Below are positions 11,443 to 23,321 of a DNA stretch of 64,000 nt, piece after piece. The notes beneath the pieces were generated by a model that did not search any database, was not told where the DNA came from, and worked only from the letters and a program-made list of their open reading frames with translations. Both the position numbers and the translations under genes were made by a program. The DNA comes from Eurosta solidaginis. Taxonomy: Eukaryota > Arthropoda > Insecta > Diptera > Tephritidae. Each line of letters begins with the position of its first letter. Position 1 is the first letter of the stretch. The stretch spans positions 30,935,426-30,999,425 of the forward strand of contig NC_090321.1 of NCBI RefSeq assembly GCF_040869045.1, read 5' to 3'.

Positions 11443-11924
11443 TGTGACGAATATTAGCAACACTAAGGCATACTATCATTTCTAAGCCGATACTAAGCAG
11501 TCACCTGTATCTATTTTTTTTTTTTTGTTTTTTTTTTTTTTACTTACAAAAGTATGGAATCATCGGTGGGAGTATCACTCACATATACACACGTAGATGG
11601 CTATGCGAGAAGCTATAATCGTGCGTCTGTAGTTTATAGCTGGTGAGTTTATAGCTGGTAAACAAGTAGTAAACTCTAGAAAGAGACCTGCCTAGAAATA
11701 TGCAAACGAGGAAACCGAAGAGTATAAAAGCAGCACCGGCTGTGGCATGAGAATCAGTTTTGATTTAAGCACGCTATTGGTTGCGAAGTATAAGTGTTAT
11801 TGTGAAGTAGTGTAATAAAGAACATTTTGCATTATTGAATATTGGAATTATTTATTCAACAGTTTAGCGATACGAACGTTAGTAGAAGGTTGCAAATAAG
11901 CGGAATTGCACTATATTCGTTACA
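11443..11924 (+). mobile_element. solo LTR, ATAT-target LTR family, copy 1
   Basis: Begins TGTGACGAATATTAGC and ends ATTCGTTACA, so it has TG...CA ends. It is flanked by ATAT on both sides (11439-11442 and 11925-11928), a 4-bp target duplication. It contains TATAAAAG at 11723 and AATAAAG near 11813, the promoter and poly(A) signal of a retroviral-type LTR. No primer binding site or gag/pol follows. Confidence 0.82.
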
Positions 11925-12349
11925 ATATTTTTGAATAATTTTTAGTCGTCAATTTGTTAGTGTAAATTTGGTTTTCATACCGAAGTGCTCGTGCATTATA
12001 TCAAAGTACTTTTGCTTTGCACTTACATATGAAATTCAAAAATTGCCATATGATTTTTATTTATATGTGAGGGTATACGGTAGTGCTTTGAATTTTTTTT
12101 TATATCTGAAGTGTATTTGTGGCTTTGGTTCAGAGCAAAACAAAAAATACCTCCAAGGTGGGATTTTGAGCTAAAGTTAAGCGTAATGACTATTTAGCAA
12201 TAACTCTCTAACATGCGATAAATTGCAACAACAGTTTTATTTCAAAACAAAGCTAATATTTAAGCAAACTGCCAAATTTCGTGCTCCTAATTATTGTTAT
12301 TTAGCTCATCTCCCCATTGAGCATTTTGGTATGAATGAATCTATCATAT

Positions 12350-12895
12350 TGTGGAGAATTTTAGCATCACTGTGTTGTTAGTAAGTAAAGGCACAACAAC
12401 AATAAAGCAAGCTGCCACTCTTGTGTGCACATCAATTTAATCATCATTTACACACATACATGGAAGGCGACGAGAAGTACATGCACACACATAACCAGCA
12501 GCTCAAAGTGAAGAGATATCTCTCACACACACACATGTAATCATCAGCCGAAGTTCTGACTCACACATACACATGCATATATTTAGCTCAATTACCTAGC
12601 AGGAGATGCAGCAGTTCTAGAAGGCGAAACGTTTAGACTTTAGTAGAAATATGCAAAAGAAGTAACGGAGAGTATAAAAGCAGCGCAAGCTGAGTAATCA
12701 GTAATCAGTTTGATTTAAACGTGCTATCAGTTGCGAAGTGAAGTTTAATTGTGAAGTATTATTGTACTACTCCCAAAGTAGTCAAATAAAGAGCATTTTG
12801 CAATACAGAATATTGGAGTGATTTATTCAATAATTTAGCGATTCGAACGTTAGCAGACGATTGCAAATAAGCGGAATTTCACAAAATTCGTTACA
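12350..12895 (+). mobile_element. solo LTR, ATAT-target LTR family, copy 2
   Basis: Starts TGTGGAGAATTTTAGCATCAC and ends ATTCGTTACA, with ATAT at 12346-12349 and 12896-12899. TATAAAAG is near 12673 and AAATAAAG near 12783. It carries extra CA-rich DNA (ACACACACACATG) not in copy 1. Gypsy elements of the 17.6/297 type are known to duplicate ATAT; relation to them is inference. Confidence 0.82.
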
Positions 12896-13335
12896 ATATT
12901 TTTTCACATTTTAAGAGAAAGATATATATTTTTATGACACTAACTCAGTCTATACTAAGAGGTTGATAACAAAAAATTTTGCAATCATTTTTTTCGCTTG
13001 GTTGCCTCACTAATTTGTCAGCTGCTGAATGAAGTTTAAAAAAACTTTAGTTTTATTTCTTACAATGTGAAGTAAAGTATAAAAATGAAGAATTTTCGCA
13101 ACAATGCCTTAACTGTTTTTCCTGATTTTTAAATTCATGAATCAAATAGTGTAACGGCATAATGATTCATATTTCGTCTAAAATTTGTTGATCCATTTAC
13201 CTAATGAAGCTTTGCTGTATAAAATTTTCACACCCAAAAAAGCCTAATTACCTTCATTCTCATTCAATGCAGACAAACCTCCTTGAGGGTTTGGCAGATT
13301 TTTGCCTTCTGATAAAAAAAAAAAACTATGTATAT

Positions 13336-13725
13336 GTACTGTTACATTTTTATACCCATTTGTATTATAAGATATTATAACTTTCATAAAATAACGGTTT
13401 TACATAATGGCATGTATAAGTAGTTACTTATATCAAAATTATCTGCATCGAAAAAGATATTGATTGGGCCAAGTCTGTCGTCCATTAAGAAGATAACTTG
13501 AGCAAAAATTACGATGTATTTGCCAAATTTGATATACCGACTTATTTGGATCCAGAATTGATCGGTATTGGCAATGGGCGAAATCGAATGATACTTACGC
13601 ACTCTTTTCCATTACCAAAGACCGATTAAGAGATAAAATTTAATATTTGGGTTGACTTTATCATAAAAGAATAAAATTTGGTAAAATTTTTGGAAAAGGG
13701 CGTGGCACTGCATACATTTATTTTT
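13336..13725. mobile_element. degraded mini-me-like (family B) fragment
   Basis: Shows the TTTATACCCATT start, TTATATCAAAATTATCTGCATCG, GTCTGTCGTCCATTA, TGCCAAATTTGATATACCGA and GGATCCAGAATTGATCGGTATTG blocks in the order seen at 60600-60820, but strongly diverged. Confidence 0.55.
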
Positions 13726-14589
13726 TTAATCGGTACATTGATAAATCTTACAGACTATTAAAGTACACAATTATATTTAAAGGTACTTAAACGGATATGC
13801 ATGAACATTTATTTAACATACTCCTTAGTTCAGTTCAAGTTAGAGCTAAGTTGTTGATGAAGTGGGAAATGACGAGATTCCAAGCACTACGGTGTTAGTT
13901 TGCTAACGAAGTGCGGGTTGCAGGAATATAATTTAGGCATAAATGTGTATTGTATAATGAGTATTGTTGTTGGGATGGGCGTGATCACGTTCAACACCCG
14001 ATCTTACTTGAGTAATGAATAGGGAGCAGCAGAAGTCCAATGAGGATTGGTGGACACGTGTCCCATTCTTCTTCTGTTTGTATTGCCTTCCCAAATTTTC
14101 TTCAAATGTTCATCCGCATAATTAGCTTATAAGGTTTTGAAGTTTTCTGTGCTTGGCATTATTTTTTATGACAGAATGGACGCGATTTGGAGCAGGCGAA
14201 TACATCTATAAAACTGCAAGGAAACCATACTGGGAGGTTGAAACGAACGTGATTCCAAGCTACCTGTCCGAATTATTGTTTAGAATTATTTAAGATAGTA
14301 ATATATGTTTTTTGACTAAGAAGAGCGAGTCAGAGGTATACAATTTATTTAGAAGAAGAACATTTAAAAGTCTTCGCAAGTCGTAGATACAAATCCACTG
14401 AAAATATCATGCTAAAAGTGAAATTTATCACAATCGGTTGAAACCCCGACCACTTTAAAAAAGAAAATTTGATTTCAATCCCATATTAAAAAAATGAAAG
14501 ATGAAATGGTGTATATCTAAACTAGACGAATATTTCAGCTCAGAGGTGGAGCAAAGTTCGGGAATTAAACAAGCTTTGAACATGGGTGT

Positions 14590-14785
14590 CCGCCACGGTG
14601 TAGTGGTAGCGTGCTCTGTCTACCACACAGAAGATCCTAGGTTCACGCCCCGGGCAAAGAAACATCAAGATTTTAGAAACAAGTTTTTTTTTCAATTAGA
14701 AGAAACTTCTTCTAAGCAGGTAGCCCCTCGGCAGTGATTTGGCAGAGAAGCTGGGCTTAAAAACCCTTCGCAGGTTATCGCGCAC
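14590..14785 (+). mobile_element. tRNA-derived SINE, copy 3 (internally deleted)
   Basis: The head GTGTAGTGGTAGCGTGCTC, the B-box region AGGTTCACGCCCC and the CCCTCGGCAGTGATTTGGCA block are present. It then jumps directly to AGAGAAGCTGGGCTT and GGTTATCGCGC, so about 150 bp of the body is deleted. Confidence 0.82.
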
Positions 14786-14789
14786 AGTA

Positions 14790-15390
14790 CACAGCGCACC
14801 AACTGCTCAGCCGGGATGATTATGTTACACGTTTGTCGTGAACGATGACAATGCCGATGAAATCCCCATGACATGACGGTCATAAGCTTTTCCCACTTAA
14901 GTGGACTTCTACATACAGCTCTACCCTGCGTTTTTCGAAAATAGAAACTGTTGATGGATAAACCAAATATTCGTCCATTTTCAGAGTTTGGTATTTTATA
15001 AAGGTACCAGGACATAGCGATATTGAAGGTCATTGTACAGCCGATGAGCTGGCCAGGAAGAGTATGATAACCAAAATTCTTCTCTGAGGTATATCTTCGT
15101 CCTTATAAACTAAAAACAGGGAAAATTTACTTTCAGCGCTTTCTACATGCGAGTAATCATTGTTGGTTTGGCCTCCGCCTTCTCACATAAAGACATGCTA
15201 ACACTCTTTTGACCCCAAAAAGTCGGGACTATCTCATTGATCACTCTTTGATGGGTATTTCTGGACATCAAGTCTCACGGTTACTGCCGCAGATGCAGAT
15301 GTATTGACGAGATGGAAAGCCTGCAGCATCTGCTCTGCCACTGTCCGGCACTAAGTGGGATAAGTTTGGCTGCTCTAGGTTAAGCGTTTT
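14790..15390 (+). mobile_element. R1/Jockey-like LINE remnant with RNase H domain
   Basis: At 14995-15065 the frame reads KVPGHSDIEGHCTADELARKS, the conserved C-terminal part of a LINE RNase H domain. At 15280-15385 another frame gives CRRCRCIDEMESLQHLLCHC, the cysteine/histidine motif that follows it. Stops and frameshifts lie between. It directly follows the deleted SINE copy. Confidence 0.75.
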
Positions 15391-15998
15391 TTTAATAAAC
15401 TTTGGGAAAGTATAAAAGCTTGATATAAGAGCGTTAGTTAAAATTATTGACTACAGGTTCATTGCTCATGTTATTTTCCATTCAATACGCCAAACAGTTA
15501 ATAGCTGTGGAAAGAACAAATAAACAAAACCTGATGTCTGTAAAAACAGCTGGTGACAGGAAAAGCATTATATGACGAAAGAAGAAACATTTCATTGTAA
15601 CAAAATTAACACACGCTGTGCATATAATTTCGTATCGAAGCAAAAACTGTAAAATCAGTGGAAACAATGAAAAACTAACAGAAGCATTAATGTAGAAAAA
15701 TAAAACAATAATAAGCTCAAAAAAAGTTTTGTAACAATTCTGTGCTACTCATGAAATTTTGAGCTACTGAATTGATTCTAACACAGCAATAAATGAAGCA
15801 ATAAGATCAACAGTTCCAAGGAAACATCACATTTCTTAGACTGACGTGAGGTAATAATAAACAGAGAATTTTTAGAATAAGGAAAAAAAGAACAAACGAA
15901 TGATGGTAAAATAACATTGAAAATATTATTGGATGTTAACACAAGTGGTAGAAAGAAGAAAGAAATACACAAGCTCTTTATAATCGAGATAAATTTGT

Positions 15999-16690
15999 AT
16001 ACCTTTCATGAGAATGAAAGGGTATATCAAGTTTGTAAATCGTTAAAGGGAGAAGAAATAGACCCACCAATAAGCATACTAAAATGATCAGGATGACGAT
16101 CTTGATAAAAATTGGTGAGCGGGTATATTTAGGTATCCGATAAGACATTTGTCGAAACCGGTCGAATCGGACCACTATAGTATGTATCCCCCATATAACC
16201 GATTTTTCAAAAAAAAAAAAATGATTTTTGTCATATCCTCCTTAATTTATCAGATTGAAGCTTCAAACTTCACCAAATGCCTACATATAGGACAGTCATT
16301 GTTGTGTGAAAATGTGTATAGATCGGTCGTATATATAATATATATCCCATACAAGCGATTGTTCAGATATTATATTTTTCGTATTATTAACCCCATTTTA
16401 ACGGCTAGAAGCTTCAATTTTCAGCAAATGATTGCGTATATAGTATACGCTGTTGTATGAAAAAATCGTAGAGATCAGTTGTATATATAGTTTATATCCC
16501 ATACAAACCGATTGTTCAGATAAGAAGCTTTTCGTATTTTTAGCACCATTTTAACTGCTGAAAGCCTCAAATTTTACCAAATGCTTACGTATAGGTAATT
16601 CATTGCTGTTTGAAAAAATTGTATAGATCGATCGTGTATATAATATATATTTCATACAAACCGATTGTTCAGATAAGGCGTTTTTCGTTA
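15999..16690 (-). mobile_element. DINE-1/mini-me-like tandem-repeat element (family A), partial
   Basis: The terminal hairpin CCTTTCATGAGAATGAAAGG at 16010 matches the right ends at 32490 and 35025. It then carries the CAAATGTCTTATCGGATACC-like block and about three reversed tandem monomers, each with ACCGATTGTTCAGATA, CCCATTTTAACGGCTAGAAG and ATTTCACCAAATGCTTACG. The other end is missing and repeat C starts at 16703. Confidence 0.75.
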
Positions 16691-16702
16691 TTTCTGCTAG
16701 AA

Positions 16703-17010
16703 GCTCCCCCAGCGAGTTAGGGGCCTTAGAATATACCCGCGGCAGGTATGCCTGTCGTAAGAGGCGACTAAAATACCAAATTGATTCAAGAGGTTGTGTA
16801 GCGCAACCCTTTCAAGGGGTTGCCAGCGCAATTTATAGCTTCTTGAACCCAATTGTCAACCTCACCTATCCGCGCCGAATCCAGTTTATTTAGCAGCCGA
16901 GGCTCTGGCGCCATCAAGTTCCTGATGGATCTATAGGGTGGGAGGACGGGATGGCCTAGAAAGTTTCATATGGTGCTTGTTACCGGAACCTTTCAGATCA
17001 GCATTCGGCT
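16703..17010 (-). repeat. dispersed repeat family C, copy 1
   Basis: Contains AATATACCCGCGGCAGGTAT, GTAAGAGGCGACTAAAATACC, GGTTGCCAGCGCAATTTATAG, CCAATTGTCAACCTCACC and TTGTTACCGGAACC. It is the reverse complement of the copy at 42566-42945. No coding sense found; class unknown. Confidence 0.75.
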
Positions 17011-18490
17011 AAGGACATACACCAAAAAACGTGAAACTTAGTGTGAGGATAACCGATCCATTCATGAAAAGTATGAAGTCACAGACGAAGACACTCCCGT
17101 CCTTACTGGTTTGTCTTAGGTCTTAAGAACACCACATTTTTGTGGTTAACCACAGATGAAGAAGATTGAACATAACAAAAGCAACAAGAAGAATATGCTT
17201 AAAACATCTTAAACCAAGTTGAAAAATCAAGAAAAAAATTTAAATATAAACAGTTTTCAATGTAAATATAGCACAACACAGGCCAATGACATTAACCAAG
17301 CAGTCATCAATGTGCCGATGTGAATAGATGCTTAACACGTATATACATACAAAAGCATATAAAACAAAAAAAAACAACATAATCAACACAAAATAAAACT
17401 AAAGCGGAAGAAATTGACTGGTATTTGTTGTTGATGTGGCAAGTGTGGCTCTACCACAAACCTGTCTTGCACAATATCAAGAGTATCACTTTAAGTGCAT
17501 ATAAAACCTATATACATGTGAATTACATATTAACAAGAAAATGTTATTGAGAAGAAGCCGATACAGGAAGTCAATAACGTAAAAGTAGGCTGATCATTTG
17601 TTCTTCTTCCCTTGCTATTACAGTAACCGCTCACAGTTGCACTAAAACCTGCTATATTGAAGGAAGTGGGTTCGTCAGAATTTCTTTAGTTTCTTTAAGA
17701 GGGAAATGCGCATATCATAATAGAGCTATTATAGTGCAAATTTGCTAATGAGAGTGAGGGGGATAATTTGTTGATGTACTGTGAGAACAATTGGGTGAAA
17801 TGTATACTGGTATTTCTATGGACACCTTCGGGCTACCGCCACGCTCAAGCAGTCCATATGTTTACGTCAGGCGGATGCTAAATTTTTGTTTTTGGAGGCA
17901 GAGGTATCCTGAAATGAAAATCAGAGATTATGTTAGGACAACCTATACTTTCGAACGACCGTGGTAGCTCGATGCAAATTTCCCTAAAAGCGCATCCCAA
18001 AATAAAAACAAAAGCCAAAAAAAATAGAAAAGTTGAAGCAGAGGTGGGCAAATCGGAAAGCCGTTTTCGTTTTTCTAAACAGTTTATCGTAGGGTAGGAA
18101 AATCGTCTGAGTAAATTTCTCACAGTAAAAAGCTACTAAAAAATTCATCTACGAGGCAAAAAACTATAATACACTGTTATTGAAGAAGATCTAACTAAAA
18201 ACTAATTTGATTCACTTACGCCCGGTATGTTTTGTTGTTTTACAGGCATTAGAAGGTAGAACACCGCCGATATTCAAAGTCCAATATATACAATACTGGA
18301 AATATATACAATACTGAATGATGACCTCTTCGGTTCAGCTGCATTTTGTATCGCTTTCAATTGATAGCAACGATCTGATATTTGAGAACTGCAGGCTGTC
18401 TTGAGTTCTACTGCGTATCACTAGGTAAAAGGCATATACCTCGCATCATTTTCATTACGAAGCTATTGTTCTCCTAATGTTTGCCTAGAT
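17010..18490. other. AT-rich intergenic DNA, nothing recognised
   Basis: No domain, RNA gene or clear repeat seen. Confidence 0.5.
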
Positions 18491-19310
18491 CTCAGCTTGT
18501 TGCCAAGTTGTTACCGAAGTGTTAACGGTTTGTTATTGTGTCATTGGTTGGTTATCGAAAAACTATCCACCTATTGTCAAAAATGTATTGATACGTTGTC
18601 AAATAGTTGCCTATTTGTTATCGAAAGTCTTCGATTTTCAATCGAAAAGTCATCGATTTATGATCGAAGTGTGTACAATTTATGTGTTATCAAAAAACTA
18701 ACATTTAGTTATCGAAAAAGTATCGACTTCTTAAAAAATTTCGATTTTGTTTTAAACAGCTATACACTTTTAATCAAAACACTGTCGATTTGCTATCGAA
18801 AAGCTATCGATATATTATAAAAAACTATAGATTATTTATAGAAAAGTTATCGATATGTTCCAAAAAAAATTTTTACATGCTATCGAAAACTTATCGATTT
18901 GTTATCAAAGTATTACCAATTTGTTATTGGCGTTTTATCGATTCGTAATCGAAAAGTTATCGATTTGTTATCGAAGAGTTTAAATTTTTTTATTAAAAAA
19001 TTATTTTTGCTACCGACAAGTTATCTACTTTTATCGTAGTGTTACCAATTTGATATAGTGTTACCGATAGTTTTACCTATTTTTTATCGACGACCCTTCA
19101 TCTTGTAATGATAAAACTTCAATATAAAATCGACAACACATCTTTATTCCATCGATAGCAAGCCGTTAAGAAACAAATAATAAGAATCGTTGATAACAAA
19201 CCGATAACTCGACTAAAATATCGCTCCAGATAATAATAAAACAGTAACTTGTCGGTGCCGGTAGTTATCGATAAAAATCGGTTGTTACCGACAAAAAGCT
19301 GATAAATCCC
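18490..19310. repeat. ATCGAT-rich foldback-like array, copy 3 (largest)
   Basis: Degenerate subrepeats of about 22 bp (for example AAGTTATCGATTTGTTATCG at ~18956) run in one orientation to about 19090. After a spacer with AAAACTTCAATATAAAATCG the words reverse (CGATAACAAACCGATAACTC). The outer end AATAAAACAGTAACTTGTCGG matches copy 1. A 107-residue ORF through it is only the repeat translated. Confidence 0.7.
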
Positions 19311-20320
19311 TTTTCAAATGCTGAGAAATTGTTTGTTTATGGTAAATTTACCTCTGTTGTGTTGCAACGTCAGCCCCATGGAAAGCTCTAGTTAACTGAA
19401 AAGCATTGTTTTCACACCGAACTTCACGAGTGTTTGGTACTCACAACTTTTTGTTCCATGAGCCCGAGTATCTGTTCATACTTTTATTTGTCGACAGCCA
19501 ACTTCTTTGAAGTCGACGATCCGATCCGGCATAACTGGTTAGTATTAAGGAACTCTTTAGTAGAATTTTCTAACAAAACAGAGGCTTTAGTTCTACGTTC
19601 TACTCGCTAGCCACCTATTCATGGCTGAAGTCAGAAATTATGCATGTAAATAACTCAAGCGAGAATTTAAAGAGGTGTCATGCCTCAAGCAACTTGATAA
19701 ATAAAACTGAAAAATTGCGAGGGAAACAATATATTACAACAACAAAACAAACGAAGCAATTACTTTTACTTAAAGTACATAAATATTTCATTCAAGTAGG
19801 GGATGTTGTACTTTTGAGTATGCTTGCAATTACAGTCACTTGTAAAAAAATTTAAGCGAAAAAGAAAAGAGGCAATAACACTTAAGTATAGTGAAAATTA
19901 TGATAATTAGTATTAGCAGTCAGTCAGTTTTTCTTATATACGTTTACGACTTAAAAAATTATGCGCAGTCACATGGCATTTCATACAATTTTACGCTGAA
20001 CCCTAAGAATGCAAGTTCGTGAGGTCATCGGTGCATGTCCAGTTGCAACAACCAATGTCAAGAAGTATGATAAAAACGGAATAATTAAATTTTTCAAGTG
20101 GTCGCCATACACGCAACAGGTAAAAGGGTTCAAAGCAAAAGTATGTAGATGGTTGAAGGTGGTGCTGACATCCTGTCCAAAGATCGTGATGGTTGGGAAA
20201 ATTCTTAAAACTCCATTGTTCTACAAGCAGGGCTGATTGCAAGTGGTATTTTAAACTTCATTTTTTACGAAGCAGCAATGTTATTTATAGTTGTATTTTT
20301 GCGATCAGTTCGATTATGTA
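19310..20320. other. intergenic DNA, nothing recognised
   Basis: ORFs on both strands over 20003-20242 cover each other. No motif supports either one. Confidence 0.45.
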
Positions 20321-20321
20321 C

Positions 20322-20549
20322 TTGTATTTTTTGAGCAGGCTAGTCTGATCTAATATTTCCTGGTACAAATAAAGATTTATTTTACCTTTCGCGGGCGAAA
20401 ATACCAGGAAATATCAAATATTTGAAAATAAAATTAGTGTAGCCCCTTAAGAGGCTGAAATATTCAGCGAAACGTCGGGCGAAAGGTAAAATAAATCTTT
20501 ATTTGTACCAGGAAATATTAGATCAGACTAGCCTGCTCAAAAAATACAA
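20322..20549. repeat. MITE-like element with perfect 71-bp inverted arms
   Basis: Arm 20322-20392 is the exact reverse complement of 20479-20549, starting TTGTATTTTTTGAGCAGGCT. The 86-bp loop holds another part-copy, ACCAGGAAATATCAAA. Perfect arms suggest a young insertion or ongoing gene conversion between arms. Confidence 0.85.
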
Positions 20550-20979
20550 ATCTTATTTATATTTTCAATGTTAGTAATAATAGTGGTTATAAATAAATAA
20601 ATGATAACCTTTTTTTCTATGACTACCTTTATAAGAATGGGCACACAATTTTATCGTATTTTTACTATATTCTTTTTTCTAATAATAACTACAATAAACC
20701 AACCGTTTTTTAATATTCCCACCTTAGCACTACTTGGTGGTTTCTTTCTTATGGTTTGTTTTGTTTCACATGGCTAATATATGTACTACTAATCTATTAA
20801 GGGAAGTCAAAATTTTTGGTTCAGAACTAGACCTAAAGTACCAAATATGTATTAGTTCGATTGAGACTAGATTTTCTCTAATTTAAAAATCGACAGTTTC
20901 AGTTTTCATTTTTCTTATTGAATATGTATTTCATAAATAGATAGCCTACAAATAAATCTTTCTACTAGCTTAAAGGAGC

Positions 20980-21235
20980 TTGGACTATGAACATGCCTTC
21001 TTTCCAACTGGTTCGGAACTATCGAAAAAGCGAATAAAATCGTACTAGAAACAATATGTAGAGTTTCAGTCCAGTTGGGAAACAACGCAACAGAATCAAC
21101 AAAGTAACAAGGTCTTAATTGTAAATGTATATACCAGTTCGAAGCTATCGAAAAAGTGCCAAAAACCAACTAGTTCTAAAGTGGAAATATGTATCTCGTT
21201 CGGAAGTATAGAAAAAGTAATGCAACGTGAACAAT
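20980..21235 (+). repeat. degenerate short tandem repeat
   Basis: CTGGTTCGGAACTATCGAAA at 21007, CAGTTCGAAGCTATCGAAA at ~21133 and CGTTCGGAAGTATAGAAA at ~21197 suggest a decayed repeat with a period near 62 bp. Confidence 0.35.
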
Positions 21236-22456
21236 TTCTATCACCTAGCACATCGCCAAGTTAAGTTCGTCAGTTGACACTATGCAAAAGCGATAGATGT
21301 CGAAGTAGTAGTGGTTCTGCGTGCATTGGAACGCACCAGTTATGAACTAGAAATTTTCCCTTCAGAGATGATATAAATCATACCATAAGTGCGATTTTTT
21401 TTTAGAAAATTGCCCAGTGAGTAATCTCTCCGTTCATCTTTTGCATGAGTTTTTTATTTTCATAACAACCTTCACCATATTCCACGCTTTTTCACTGCTA
21501 AAAGTTGGCTGATATATCGATCCGTGCCGCATCTAGTGGATTTTCTCTCGGCTTGCGTTGCCATATACTTCTGAGAAATTTCAAGTCTCTAGCTCACCGG
21601 AAAGTTACTTAAAAATTTATATCACTATTCTCCATTCTAAGAAGAATTTCTAAATACCTCAATATGCACGTCCGTCCATCAAAAATTGAGGAAAAAATTT
21701 CTATGGCGAAACCCTATTCATTTTCCACAAAATTTTGTATTGGTCTAGTCGACAATATTATAATTTGGCAGGCCTAAGAAGTGAGCTCTTTTAAATGAGA
21801 ACAGAGTTTCGTTAGAAGAGCTTATTTTATTTGACTCGGTTCCATTATACAGAGAGAATATCTATGACTGAGTGAAGTGTCACCCTATCTCAGGAGCTGC
21901 CATATCTCAGAAAACTTTTGGAAAACGCCTTATCTCAGGATTTGTTTCAAAAACGACAGAAAGTAGACAGTCCTTATGTGCTTGGGATGCATATGTACTT
22001 TAAACGACTGCCTACCAGAAAGTAGTGCCATCTTGGTAAATTTACCATAACCATGTCAATAACGAGGAGTGTAATTCGGCATAATAGTACAGTTTCATGG
22101 CAGCGATCTCCCTAAGTATCGATCCACCAAAAGCTGTGGCTTCGGTCACGCTAAATCAATTTTTCAAGCAAAACCAAGCAGCTAAATACTCCTTCAGTAA
22201 GAGCTCAGAACACACATACTAACTAAGCAGAGGTATTTGGCCTGCGTCGAGTTATTCAGCCTCTACCAAGCTCTCCATATTGCAACCGTTGTTATGTGTT
22301 CCCAGGAAAATATAAGTGTATCAAAGGTAACTCCATGATTTTTCAGGGAGTTGCATATGGCAGCAGTGTGCCGTTGCTGCTTCTTCTTCTTGTTATGGCG
22401 AAAACAACACGCTGCGGAAGTTTTGGAGAGTTTAGTCAATAATTAGGATCCTTTGT

Positions 22457-22810
22457 GGCGGCCGCAGTGGTGTGGTGATAGCGTGCTTCGCCCACCACAC
22501 CGAAGTGGTGGTTCAAGTCCCAGGCAAAGCACCATAAAAAATTATGAAAAAATGTTTCAATTAGAAAAAAATTGTTCTAAGCAGGGTAGTCCCTCGGCAG
22601 TGATTTGACTAATACTCCGAGTTTATTTCTGGCATGGAAAGCGTCTCAGTGAAAACTCTACTGCCTTGTAGATGGCGTTCAGAGTCGGCTTAAAATATGT
22701 AGGTCCCCTCCCGCTAATTGTAGGAAAAATTAATGGAGCACGACGAAAATTAAAAGAGAAGCTCGGTCTTAGGCTTTTCGGAGGTAAATCGCGCCTTGTG
22801 ACTGTTTTTT
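22457..22810 (+). mobile_element. tRNA-derived SINE, copy 4
   Basis: The head GGCGGCCGCAGTGGTGTGGT, B box GTGGTTCAAGTCCC, CCCTCGGCAGTGATTTG, CAGTGAAAACTCTACTGCC, TTAAAATATGTAGGTCC and ATCGCGCCTTGTGAC end appear in family order. Full length, moderately diverged. Confidence 0.88.
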
Positions 22811-22849
22811 AGGGTATTTTGTCGGGTTTGACCACATCGAACTTTCTAG

Positions 22850-22940
22850 GTCTGTGAATTTTAGTCGCTTCTTAAGACAGGCTTGCCTACAGCGTGAATA
22901 TGCCTAGCCTCTTAACCACCTAGGGGGCTGAGACCCTAAT
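22850..22940 (+). repeat. dispersed repeat family C, fragment
   Basis: TTTTAGTCGCTTCTTAAGAC, AGGCTTGCCTACAGCGTG and CTAGCCTCTTAACCACCTAG match the last third of the 42566-42945 copy. Confidence 0.55.
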
Positions 22941-23096
22941 GGTAATCCTAGCAACTTTTCCTATCTCGTGAATAGAACAAATTACATTTTCCCGCAGTGA
23001 AGCAATGTGAAAGATTTTTAGAGCTAAATATCCGTTAGTTTATGAATCAGTGAAGAATGCTTAACAGTAGAATTTCATTAAATAGGGAAACGAAGA

Positions 23097-23321
23097 ATGG
23101 ATCTATGTTTCTTGCTGCTATGCAGTTTCGTGGCTTACTTAGTTCAATATGCAGTAACAGATATGCCATGCGGCATGCCTCAAATTACCGACAAGTTGTT
23201 AACGTGTTTTTGCAACGAAACAAAAAATAATAATTTTGTATGCTCCCAAAAAAGCGTACACACATGCGTAGTAGAGCTAACATTTTACACTGGTTCTTTT
23301 TGCTTTCTGCCGTTGCTGTAG
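23097..23321 (+). CDS. possible small secreted cysteine-rich protein (74 aa), unidentified
   Basis: The ATG at 23097 is followed by a strong signal-peptide-like start (MDLCFLLLCSFVAYLV). The rest contains six cysteines (in MPCGM, LTCFCN, FVCSQ, HTCVV and FCFLP) in a region that is not low-complexity. No family is recognised, no TATA box or poly(A) signal is evident at the expected places, and it ends just before a tandem-repeat element. The GTAGTAGAG near 23268 could also be a splice donor. It may be a gene, an exon or chance. Confidence 0.3.
   Translation: MDLCFLLLCSFVAYLVQYAVTDMPCGMPQITDKLLTCFCNETKNNNFVCSQKSVHTCVVELTFYTGSFCFLPLL

Noticed and set aside
11925..12349. Internal region of a short LTR element between two LTRs
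   Set aside because: Each LTR has its own ATAT pair and no primer binding site follows the first LTR, so two solo LTRs are more likely.
18497..18820. 107-residue ORF with repeated SIDxLxxxCYRK-like segments
   Set aside because: It is the ATCGAT tandem repeat read as protein, not a repeat-protein gene.
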